DNA of 64,000 bases from Anaerolineae bacterium. Its GTDB lineage: Bacteria > Chloroflexota > Anaerolineae > Aggregatilineales > Phototrophicaceae. This document shows positions 32,769 to 40,528 of this stretch, piece by piece. The number at the start of each line of letters is the position of its first letter. Positions within the stretch are counted from its first letter, which is position 1. The position numbers and the translations under genes are program-made. The notes beneath the pieces were generated by a model that worked only from the letters and a program-made list of their open reading frames with translations, made no database searches and was not told the origin of the DNA. The DNA is taken from contig JAJEAA010000011.1 of assembly GCA_022824365.1 (NCBI GenBank), positions 1-64,000 of the forward strand, read 5' to 3'.

Positions 32769-32864
32769 GGGGGTGGATGTGTCCCGGTGGATGCCCCGGT
32801 CTTCAAAATCGGTGAGCGGTTGCGCAGAGCAGGCGCTGGTGGGTTCGACTCCCATGCACTCCCG
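32769..32864 (+). tRNA. selC: tRNA-Sec (anticodon UCA)
   Basis: The 96-nt sequence folds as a selenocysteine tRNA. Acceptor GGGGGTG(G) pairs with (G)CACTCCC through G-C, G-U and A-U pairs, with the eighth pair a G-G mismatch. The D arm is a long six-pair stem GTGTCC/GGATGC with a four-base loop CGGT, as expected for tRNA-Sec. The anticodon arm CCGGT-CTTCAAA-ATCGG puts TCA at 32803-32805, reading UGA. The variable arm is long (AGCG-g-TTGC-gcaga-GCAG-g-CGCT) and the T arm is GTGGG-TTCGACT-CCCAT. Discriminator G; CCA is not encoded. It is charged by SerRS, converted by SelA and delivered by SelB; none of those genes is in the window. A TATAGT box lies at 32753-32758. Confidence 0.95.
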
Positions 32865-32962
32865 TAGAGTTTGACGTTTCCCTATATTTGTGATCGAATA
32901 GTGAGGTGAGCGCGAGAGGGTGTTCTCGCGAGTTTTTGGATCTGACAGAAAGGAATACGCAA

Positions 32963-34882
32963 ATGTCGAGTATTCGCGGTCATGTCGAAGTCGAGACCTG
33001 GTTTGTTGAAGACTTGATAGCTGCAACAACCAAAGAGATCTATAGCAAAAAAGAAATCACGGTTCCTAAATTTCAACGGGGACTAGTTTGGAACAAAAAG
33101 AAACAGGAGGGGCTGATAGATTCTATCAAGAAGGGGTATCCGATCGGTACTTTGCTGCTCTACGAGGTCGCAGTGAAGACCAATGACGGGACAGATGCTG
33201 TACGGTCTTATAATCTCATAGACGGACTGCAACGCTCTCACGCTCTCAAAGAGTATTCAAAGAACCCGAACAACTTCTTTACGAAAGACGATATTGAAGA
33301 TGTATTTGTAGAGGCGCTTGCAGTTGAGTTAGACATCAAGTCGGACGTCGACCAGGACAAGATTCGAGACAAAATTACTGAATGGGTTAAGGGCGTGGTT
33401 GACTTTACTCAAGCAGCGGGATGGGAGTCCGCAGACCTAATGAAACATCTTGTCAAGGAAGTTCTGGAAATACCCGAAGACAGCAATGGCTACTATCCAG
33501 CAGTAGGCAAGATTCTAAGCAACTCAAGGGTAAGCGAATTAGTTGCGAGATTCCTGGACTCAATAAAGGATCAATCTGATATTAGCAAAGTCAAGATACC
33601 TGTAATTGTCTTTACTGGCGGGGAGGAACATCTGCCAACAGTATTTGCTTTGTTAAACACAAAAGGCACGGTTCTCAGTCGATATGAAGTGTTCGCTGCA
33701 AAGTGGGGGAAAGAGACTGAACAACGTATAAGCAACAAGCGTATACGCGATGAGATATGGAAGAAATACGAGGCACTGGAAGACGAAAGTTTCACCTCGG
33801 ACGACTCCGAGGACACCCTCAATGAAAGCTCGAAGAAGAACCGCGAGTACACGCTATTCGAATACCTATTTGGACTAGGGCAGTTCTTGTCAGACCGTTT
33901 CCCCCGGCTCTTTGAGGAAAAAGAAAACAACAGACCAAGTTCTGCGGGGTTCAATCTCCTGACTTCTTGCGTTGGCTTGCGCATAGCTGACATGAAGGAA
34001 CTACCAGAGAGATTACGCGGAGTCGACCGCAATCAACTAGAAAATCAGATTTTGGAAGCGGCACAATTCGTCGACGACTCCCTGTTTCCCGTATTGTCTG
34101 TCAAACAGCATGGTCGTAAGAAAACGTCAATATATCACACAGAGTATCAGATCGTTTCAATGATTGCTGTGGCATTTCAGGCGCGATATAAGCTCAAATG
34201 TGCTTCTGAAACTGATGGTTGGAAGTACTCTTGGGACACGCTCCGCAAGAACATTTTGATGTACTATCTTTACGATGTCCTTCGGGAATATTGGCGCGGA
34301 TCCGGTGACTCGAAGCTGTGGGATTATATGGAGAGCAAGAGATACTTGACCACGCCTATTCATCACGGCGCTTGGAGCAACGCACTTGACTCTTGGTTTG
34401 TTAACAATCAGAGACCCATGCTCCACAAAGGACGACACATAAAGGACGACCGATCTGAAATCCTGTTTCTCAAGTACATTTATGCCCAAAAGCTAAGTGT
34501 GATGAAGAATTCCCGTCCTTACCATGTAGAGCATATTGTACCCGTTAATCAGCTAAAAAAGTTGAAGGCGCAGGATGAGAGACTTCCAATTAACATAGTG
34601 GGCAATCTAGCGTTACTTGAACCAAAGAAAAACTTGATGAAAGGCGACCTTACGTTTGTAGAATTCCTCAATAAGCAGTTGCGCAATGATAAAATATCTG
34701 AGAAATGTTACTTTGACAGCTTGAAGGAGTTTGAGGAACAATTGCTCTGCAAGCATGACATGCCACCATCCGATCTAACCAAAAGCTCGTATGATGATTT
34801 CCTGACTGCGCGATTTGACCATCTCAAGAAGATTTTTCTTAAGGAGTGGCGCGACCACATTCCAGCCGACCCGCAAACCTAA
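32963..34882 (+). CDS. DUF262/DUF1524 (GmrSD-type) nuclease, probable phage-defence protein
   Basis: A 639-residue protein. The N-terminal DUF262 domain has VPKFQRGLVW and LIDGLQRSHAL, the ParB-like nucleotide-binding motif (DGQQR in most members). The C-terminal DUF1524 part has the HNH-type nuclease motif Y-H-V-E-H-I-V-P-V-N, then INIVGNLALLEPKKNLMKGD. Proteins with this pair cut modified phage DNA (GmrSD type IV restriction) or act in related defence systems. The start at 32963 has AAAGGAA before it. The gene is clearly AT-rich beside its neighbours and begins about 100 bp after tRNA-Sec, which suggests horizontal arrival at a tRNA site. It overlaps the next gene tail to tail by four bases. 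Confidence 0.88.
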   Translation: MSSIRGHVEVETWFVEDLIAATTKEIYSKKEITVPKFQRGLVWNKKKQEGLIDSIKKGYPIGTLLLYEVAVKTNDGTDAVRSYNLIDGLQRSHALKEYSKNPNNFFTKDDIEDVFVEALAVELDIKSDVDQDKIRDKITEWVKGVVDFTQAAGWESADLMKHLVKEVLEIPEDSNGYYPAVGKILSNSRVSELVARFLDSIKDQSDISKVKIPVIVFTGGEEHLPTVFALLNTKGTVLSRYEVFAAKWGKETEQRISNKRIRDEIWKKYEALEDESFTSDDSEDTLNESSKKNREYTLFEYLFGLGQFLSDRFPRLFEEKENNRPSSAGFNLLTSCVGLRIADMKELPERLRGVDRNQLENQILEAAQFVDDSLFPVLSVKQHGRKKTSIYHTEYQIVSMIAVAFQARYKLKCASETDGWKYSWDTLRKNILMYYLYDVLREYWRGSGDSKLWDYMESKRYLTTPIHHGAWSNALDSWFVNNQRPMLHKGRHIKDDRSEILFLKYIYAQKLSVMKNSRPYHVEHIVPVNQLKKLKAQDERLPINIVGNLALLEPKKNLMKGDLTFVEFLNKQLRNDKISEKCYFDSLKEFEEQLLCKHDMPPSDLTKSSYDDFLTARFDHLKKIFLKEWRDHIPADPQT

Positions 34883-35490
34883 GCCCGCCTGCCCCATCTT
34901 GGAATCAGCCGCCACAGGAGCCGCTGGACGCGCAGGATGAGCAGGTAGCCCTGCGTCTCGCTGTGGTTGTCGTATTCGCGTCCGCCGCCGCTGCGGAGGT
35001 AGGCGCTTAGATCGGCGATAGCGTCGTCAAATTTGAACTGGGCCGCGCGGATGCGGCCGCGCGCTTCGTAAGCCGCCTTCAACTCCGGATTCAGCTTGAG
35101 GGCGCGCGTCAAGTCGGCCTCGGCTTCAGCATAGCGGCGCCGCGCCTCGTAAGCCAGGGCGCGGTTGAAGTGGGCCTCGTCATATTCCGGCTCGATATGA
35201 ATCGCCATCGTGTAGTCGTTGATCGCCAGGTCATTATCCCGGCGGGCGCGCCGAATGTTGCCCCGTTCGTTGTAGGCGGCCGCCAGGTAGGGCTCGATAG
35301 CCAGGGCGCTGTTTATGCTGTCCTCAGCCTCATCCCAGCGGCCGAGGGACAGCAAAGCTTCTGACCGGCAGAGATAGATCGCCGCCAGATCGCCCAAGCC
35401 CAGCTTGATCGCGCTATCGAACATAGCGAGGGCGTCTTGAAATTCCTCCGCTTCCAGCAAGGCTAGACCTTGCTCAAAGTAATTGTTCAC
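34879..35490 (-). CDS. TPR-repeat protein
   Basis: A 203-residue cytosolic protein made of about five tetratricopeptide repeats, among them YFEQGLALLEAEEFQDALAM, GRWDEAEDSINSALAIEPYL, RRDNDLAINDYTMAIHIEPE and RYAEAEADLTRALKLNPELK. It should serve protein contacts; no partner can be named. Its last codons overlap the DUF262 gene on the opposite strand by four bases. It is GC-rich like the chromosome, so the boundary of the imported DNA seems to lie right at its stop. Confidence 0.78.
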   Translation of the reverse strand: MNNYFEQGLALLEAEEFQDALAMFDSAIKLGLGDLAAIYLCRSEALLSLGRWDEAEDSINSALAIEPYLAAAYNERGNIRRARRDNDLAINDYTMAIHIEPEYDEAHFNRALAYEARRRYAEAEADLTRALKLNPELKAAYEARGRIRAAQFKFDDAIADLSAYLRSGGGREYDNHSETQGYLLILRVQRLLWRLIPRWGRRA

Positions 35491-35665
35491 AGCCTTGGCT
35501 AACGCTCCGCCTCTATCGGCCGCGGCGCGGCTCTCCCTTACTGTAGCCGAGTTGACAAGCGCCGTTCAAGCGTGGACGCTTCAACTTGTCCCGCCGCCTA
35601 TTTCAAGAAAACCGCCTGTCTGATAGGATGTTGCCCAAGCCGAGCAATTAGTCCGGAGTTGGCTC

Positions 35666-37093
35666 TTGGCGCGCCGCCTGCTTATCGTTCTAGTCCTCTT
35701 TCAAGTTCTGACTCACCTGTTTTGGCTGTCGCCCTCGGTTCATTCGGGGCAGGTGGCGATCCCCTGGCTGATGAACAATGGCATGCGCCTCTTCGACGAC
35801 ATCCTGGAGCAGCACGCGCCCGGCAGTTCATTGCTAGGCGCGGCGGCGCAGCGCCTGCCCTTGGACCCGGCGCATTCAATCAAGCTGCTTAACATGCTTC
35901 TTGTTGTCCTGTTCACCCTGCTGATTTATCTCTTGGCGAAGCGGCTGGCAGGCTCGGCGACAGCGGGTATCCTGGCGGCGCTGGTTTGGGCTTGGCAGGC
36001 GCCGGTGTATGGCAACGTCATGCTGTATTTTGACACGCTCCTGGCCTTCTGCGTTTTGGCGGCCATGCTCCTGTATTACGGCAAATCAGAAGGTCCTTCG
36101 CCGCGGCAAGTCATCATGATCGGGCTGCTGATGGGCGGCGCCACTTTGTTCAAGCAGCAGGCCTGGCTGGCGCTGGGCGTCATGCTGCTTTGGCTCGCGC
36201 TCAATGATGGCGGCTGGAAGAGCGCGCTTGCCTTTGCCGGGGCGGCGCTGCTGCTCCCGCTGATTCAGTGGGCGCTGCTTTTGGCGGGGGGGACGTTGCC
36301 GGGTTATATCTATTGGAACTGGACATTTAATCTGAGCGGCTTGATGGATGGCGCGCCGCTGGATGGCGATCTGTTTCGCAAGCTCCTGTTGAGCAATGTG
36401 CTGGTATTCCCCTTCGCCCTTCTCGCCTGGCGTGAAGGGGACCGGCGGCGGTTTCTGCTCGTATTGATGTGGCTGGCGAGCTTGAGCGTACTGTATCCGC
36501 GCTTTGGCGAGATCCACGCGATGGGACATCTGGCGCTTGCTTCGGTGATGTCCGGCATCGTTCTGGCGAAGGTCGTTCCCGCGCTTGCCAAGCCCCGCGA
36601 CTGGGATGTGACGCGAACGACGCTGGCGGGCATGGGCTTCGGCATCGGCTTGGGCTGGCTCTGGATGGGCGCGGCGAGCTACCTGCCTACTCCGCTGGGA
36701 CCAGGCGCGACGCTCGGCTACGATGAATTCGCGGAAGTGGCGGCGGTCCTAAACGAGCGGGCGGAAGCCGGCGATACCCTCTTCGTACTGCCCGAGACGG
36801 ATAGCAGTCCTCAACTTCATCCGCTGACGAAGATGCCCCCGCCCGGCGTCTGGGTCAAAGGCTGGCACTGGTATTTCCGGGCAGAAGGCGTCCTGGACAG
36901 ATTGAAAGACGAATGGGCGGAAGAAGCGCCGACCTGGATCGTGGTATTTCCGGATTTGATTCTGCCAAGCGAACCGGCGATTCTCGAGTTGGTCGCCATC
37001 GCCGAAGAACGCTACCGAAAGATGGCTGAAGTCGATGGCGTCTATGGGCATGGACGAGCCGAGATCTACAAGTTGAAATCCGGCGGCGAATGA
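35666..37093 (+). CDS. Integral membrane glycosyltransferase-like protein (GT-C/PMT type)
   Basis: A 475-residue protein with about ten membrane helices. The first loop after helix 1 has NNGMRLFDDILEQHAPGSSL, where the acidic pair (FDDI) matches the position of the catalytic Asp in GT-C enzymes such as PMT and ArnT, and YGKSEGPSPRQ lies in a cytoplasmic loop. These enzymes move sugars from a lipid carrier to acceptors outside the membrane. The soluble tail (about 345-475) contains DTLFVLPETDSSPQLHPL. TTG start with GGAG eight bases before. It overlaps the next gene by ATGA, so the two are translationally coupled. Confidence 0.7.
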   Translation: MARRLLIVLVLFQVLTHLFWLSPSVHSGQVAIPWLMNNGMRLFDDILEQHAPGSSLLGAAAQRLPLDPAHSIKLLNMLLVVLFTLLIYLLAKRLAGSATAGILAALVWAWQAPVYGNVMLYFDTLLAFCVLAAMLLYYGKSEGPSPRQVIMIGLLMGGATLFKQQAWLALGVMLLWLALNDGGWKSALAFAGAALLLPLIQWALLLAGGTLPGYIYWNWTFNLSGLMDGAPLDGDLFRKLLLSNVLVFPFALLAWREGDRRRFLLVLMWLASLSVLYPRFGEIHAMGHLALASVMSGIVLAKVVPALAKPRDWDVTRTTLAGMGFGIGLGWLWMGAASYLPTPLGPGATLGYDEFAEVAAVLNERAEAGDTLFVLPETDSSPQLHPLTKMPPPGVWVKGWHWYFRAEGVLDRLKDEWAEEAPTWIVVFPDLILPSEPAILELVAIAEERYRKMAEVDGVYGHGRAEIYKLKSGGE

Positions 37094-38328
37094 CAGGCGT
37101 CATGATTCAGCTTTCGCCGCGCGGCAAGATTATCTACCAATTCTTGAGTCTGACCGTCTTTCTGCTTCTGCTCTATGGCGTCGGCTTCACCTTATCCGCG
37201 CTGAGTCTGCTGCCCGAGCCTCCGCTGGCAGATGCGATTTCCGCCGCTGCCACTGAGCAATTCAGCGCGCGAGTATTCAATCTTCTCTGCCTGACCGGTT
37301 TCATTTCCGCGGGCCTTATGATGGCGGGTGAATCCCTGAGCGATAGGGAGGCGGCCCGCGTCCTCCGCGCCTGGTATGCGCTTGTCGCGCTTGCAGCGGT
37401 ATTAAGTCCCTTCGAGTTCGGTCTGCTGCTGGATGGAGTCACGGCGCTCGCGCTGCTGATAATTCTGCTGAAGAGCGGGGGAGCTGCCGGTTCAAGCTTC
37501 AAGCGTATCTGGCGGCTGAGCCTGCTGCTTATCGCGGCGTCGCTGCCGGCGGCGCATATCGCCCCAAGCGCTATGGGACCGGCGCTGGTCGCGTTTCAGC
37601 GGCAGGCAGCCTTCGCGCTAGGCGCCTTGAGCATCGTCTTCTGGCTGATGCCGCGTTACAGCGCGGTCGGGCGCGAAAAGGCGCTGGAGAGCTTGCCCAT
37701 CGCGGCGTTGCTTCTCTTGCTTGGCGGCAGCCTGATCAGCCTGGGACGCATACCCTTGCCCGCGCTCATTGGGCTGGGCGCGACGCCGCTGATCATCTTG
37801 TCTTACATCATCCTGGCAAACCACCTGGCGCGGTCGCTGCGAGATCGCCATGAGAACGCATCGCTGGCGACGCATTGGATCGCGCTGGCGGCGCTGTGCT
37901 GGCTGGCGGGGGCAGGCGTTTTGGGCGCGCTCCTCATCCAAAGCGACATCGGCGGAGCGCTGGCGGATACGGACATCAGCGCGGCGCAAGACTGGCTGGG
38001 CGATTGGTGCATTGCAGCCGTCGTGCTGGCCTTCATCAACGAGACGGCTACATCTCTGCGCGGGGACAATCGACGGGTGACCGGCTATGTCCCGCTCTGG
38101 TTGATCGCTTTCGGGGTCGGCTCGTCCTTCATCGCCCAGCTTTGCCGCGGCGTCGCCCAATTCTACCTGCGCGAATTTGGAGCTGACGCGCCCCTCAGCG
38201 AAGCGGAGTTGCTGCTGCCGATCACGGTCGTCTGGCTCATTGGTCTGCTCGTCGTGGCGACGGGGATCGTCGTCTACGCGCTGGGTTATTTCGCGCGGCG
38301 TCCGAAAATCCGTGTTGTCGAGCGCTAG
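37090..38328 (+). CDS. Polytopic membrane protein of unknown function
   Basis: A 412-residue protein, nearly all hydrophobic, with about eleven membrane helices. It begins FLSLTVFLLLLYGVGFTLSA and ends with VVWLIGLLVVATGIVVYALG. No conserved charged motif or known family is recognised. The start overlaps the stop of the glycosyltransferase-like gene (ATGA at 37090), so the products probably work together at the cell surface. Confidence 0.65.
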   Translation: MTGVMIQLSPRGKIIYQFLSLTVFLLLLYGVGFTLSALSLLPEPPLADAISAAATEQFSARVFNLLCLTGFISAGLMMAGESLSDREAARVLRAWYALVALAAVLSPFEFGLLLDGVTALALLIILLKSGGAAGSSFKRIWRLSLLLIAASLPAAHIAPSAMGPALVAFQRQAAFALGALSIVFWLMPRYSAVGREKALESLPIAALLLLLGGSLISLGRIPLPALIGLGATPLIILSYIILANHLARSLRDRHENASLATHWIALAALCWLAGAGVLGALLIQSDIGGALADTDISAAQDWLGDWCIAAVVLAFINETATSLRGDNRRVTGYVPLWLIAFGVGSSFIAQLCRGVAQFYLREFGADAPLSEAELLLPITVVWLIGLLVVATGIVVYALGYFARRPKIRVVER

Positions 38329-38702
38329 TCATCCGCGCCGGGCACAAAGGCCGCCAGCAGCACGCCGGCATTAGCGATGAGCAGCCAGGCGCCGAAGCTG
38401 CCCGCGGCCTCAGCCGGCATATTGGGGAAGACCAGCTCGAAGCTCGCCGTGACAAACGAGTCCAGCACCATGCCGGAGATTAGAAGGAGCGCGGCGGCTT
38501 CAAAGCGTTGCGAGCGCGACAGCTTTTGCCAGCGAAACAGGGCATGCGCCAGCGCAAGCATCGCCGCAAATGTCAGCGGCCACAGATAGCGCAAGAACGC
38601 GCCTTCCTCATACAAGAAAAATGTGTGACCGAAGGCGCGAATGACTATCGTCGCCAATAGCCAGATGGCAAAACCGATGCCGAAGAATAGTCGCCGATTC
38701 AT
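38325..38702 (-). CDS. Small polytopic membrane protein of unknown function
   Basis: A 125-residue protein with four membrane helices (FFGIGFAIWLLATIVIRAFG, LRYLWPLTFAAMLALAHALF, FEAAALLLISGMVLDSFVTA, SFGAWLLIANAGVLLAAFVP). No family is recognised. It ends tail to tail with the preceding plus-strand gene, overlapping by four bases, which supports both stop codons. Confidence 0.6.
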   Translation of the reverse strand: MNRRLFFGIGFAIWLLATIVIRAFGHTFFLYEEGAFLRYLWPLTFAAMLALAHALFRWQKLSRSQRFEAAALLLISGMVLDSFVTASFELVFPNMPAEAAGSFGAWLLIANAGVLLAAFVPGADD

Positions 38703-38803
38703 TTAAGTTTCCCTCGTAACTTCACAAGCACTCTTTCAACAGACTGGTATATCGACTGTAAAGCCCGCGTCGCTGTTGTGCTGCCCAGCCTGTGACGTCG
38801 ATG

Positions 38804-39457
38804 TCAGCAGGTGTACGGATAGTAGAATCTAAACTTATAATGGGTGCGAAATTTCGGATGACCATGCTCATAATCAATCTCGTCGCTTGGCCTCCAGATA
38901 AGCTCGATAGACGATCTCGGAACGATTCTTTCGGGGTAGTATTTCGCGTCGAATCGGACGTATTCCTTAAACGCGCTATCGTGATGCGCAGGCTCGCGAT
39001 CTTGTGACTCCTGATGCTCCCAATCTTTTTCGTGTGCCCAGCTTTCAATCCGTCCAACTACATCACCGAAGCTGTGATCGGTACCCATCAACACCACGTA
39101 AAAGCCATAGACACAATGCCAAAGAGTTAGTTCGTCTACGCCAACCTCGTCCCGAATCGTCTCGATGACCACACTGCCTTCCAGAAGCGTGGCTAACTCT
39201 TCTTTGTAGGCATCGAATGCGACTTCGGCGCGAGGCAAATACTCGTACTTTTCTTCAGGGATTTTTCTGTCTGGATCGAGACCGTAGCGAATCATCGCTC
39301 GCCTTCTTTCATGATCGCCTATCTGCCAGAGCAGATAAAATAAGCAAATCGTAGCGATCACAAAGACGGCGCCGAGAACAGTCGAAATCACAAGCATCAC
39401 TCTGAGCCATTTTTTCCGTCTGATCCCAGAGGGGGAGCGTTTCCGCTTCATTTGCAA
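38804..39457 (-). CDS. Single-pass membrane protein of unknown function
   Basis: A 217-residue protein with a basic start (MKRKRSPSGIRRKKWLRVML) and one membrane helix at about 19-43, followed by a charged soluble domain with many His, Trp and Tyr residues (ESWAHEKDWEHQESQDREPA, HPKFRTHYKFRFYYPYTC). No known domain is recognised. It is more AT-rich than its neighbours and ends in cysteine. The inside frames on other strands look like shadows. Confidence 0.6.
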   Translation of the reverse strand: MQMKRKRSPSGIRRKKWLRVMLVISTVLGAVFVIATICLFYLLWQIGDHERRRAMIRYGLDPDRKIPEEKYEYLPRAEVAFDAYKEELATLLEGSVVIETIRDEVGVDELTLWHCVYGFYVVLMGTDHSFGDVVGRIESWAHEKDWEHQESQDREPAHHDSAFKEYVRFDAKYYPERIVPRSSIELIWRPSDEIDYEHGHPKFRTHYKFRFYYPYTC

Positions 39458-39476
39458 TTCCTCGGCAGCCAGTGAC

Positions 39477-40253
39477 CTAAGCCGGCCCTAGCAAGCGCCC
39501 GCGGATCCAATCCAGGCGCGGATAGCCCAGGGCATCCCAGCCCCGCAGGGTCGCCTCCACATCGTAGGGCACGGTCCGCAATTCCGCTTCCAGCGCGCCC
39601 TCGCGCCATTCCAGCAGCGCCCACTCCGCCAAGCCCGGGTTGCCGGCGGATAGTCCAATGCTGCCCGGATTGATGACGCGCCAGCGGCGGATTTCGCGAT
39701 CCATCGCCAGGTGCGTATGCCCGCAAAGCGCCAGCCGACCCTGCCGATCGAGCAGAGCGTCAGCCGCTTCTTCTTCGCTGGTATCGGGGCGCAGGGACAT
39801 CGCCTCATCATCGCCGGGGACGGCGTGGAAGGCGATCACCGTGCCGTAGCTTGCCACCTTGTGACGCAGTTCGCGGCCGATGATCTTGCTCAGCAACTGA
39901 AAATCGTCCCAGGTCAACCGCGCCATATTCCATTCGTAAACGGCGCTCATGTCCAGGAGGTTGTCGCGGTAGGCGGCGTATTCCGCTTCTTCCTTTGGCG
40001 GCGTCATGGGGAAGCGCTCGCCGGTGACCAGATAGCGGTCGGTATTGCCGCCGATGAGGGCGAATTTATCTTCGCCGAGCTGGTCGCGCAGAGCCAGCAG
40101 GCGCTCGATACACTGGCGCGGCTGTCCGCCGAGAGCGGCCAAATCGCCCAGGCACCAGATCAGGTCAAAGGGGCCGGCGCGCTGGATGTCCGCGAGCGCG
40201 GCTTCCAAAGCGGGCAAGTTGCCGTGGATATCACCGAATACCGCCAGTCTCAT
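39477..40253 (-). CDS. Metallophosphoesterase, YfcE-like
   Basis: A 258-residue calcineurin-like phosphoesterase. Metal-binding motifs in order are AVFGDIHGNLPALEAAL (D-x-H), LIWCLGDLAALGG (G-D), IGGNTDR (G-N-x-D/H type), VIAFHAVPGD (H), and ALCGHTHLAMDREI (G-H-T-H). Start MRLAVFGD at 40253 has GAGGAG before it; an upstream ATG adds 21 residues not found in the family. It hydrolyses phosphodiesters or phosphomonoesters with two metal ions; the physiological substrate is unknown. Confidence 0.9.
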   Translation of the reverse strand: MRLAVFGDIHGNLPALEAALADIQRAGPFDLIWCLGDLAALGGQPRQCIERLLALRDQLGEDKFALIGGNTDRYLVTGERFPMTPPKEEAEYAAYRDNLLDMSAVYEWNMARLTWDDFQLLSKIIGRELRHKVASYGTVIAFHAVPGDDEAMSLRPDTSEEEAADALLDRQGRLALCGHTHLAMDREIRRWRVINPGSIGLSAGNPGLAEWALLEWREGALEAELRTVPYDVEATLRGWDALGYPRLDWIRGRLLGPA

Positions 40254-40528
40254 AGTTCGACTCCTCGCCTCGGTGTATGATGATGCACGAGTGTAACATG
40301 GATGAGCCCTCGTCACACTTCGCCTTTAGCGAGGGGAGTGATGAATTTGAGGGCATATTGATGTGTTCACCGCAAAGACACGAAGACGCAAAGGGCACAA
40401 AGATATATACTATGCCAAGTAAAGTCAGCGATAATTATCATTCACTCTTTGACTTGCGAGGCAAGAGCGGCCCGCATCGCGAACGCTATTGTCTGCAACA
40501 GCAAAACCGTACAAAGCGAGGGGTCCTA
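40254..40528. other. Intergenic region with dispersed repeat; no gene
   Basis: Contains a CGCAAAGACACGAAGACGCA / AAGGGCACAAAG repeat copy at 40370-40402. An in-frame ATG extension of the following gene would run through it, which is why a later start is chosen. Confidence 0.55.

Noticed and set aside
34860-35000. attR-like repeat of the tRNA-Sec 3' end after the DUF262 gene
   Set aside because: I compared the region with the T-arm and acceptor sequence and saw no direct repeat, and no integrase gene is present.
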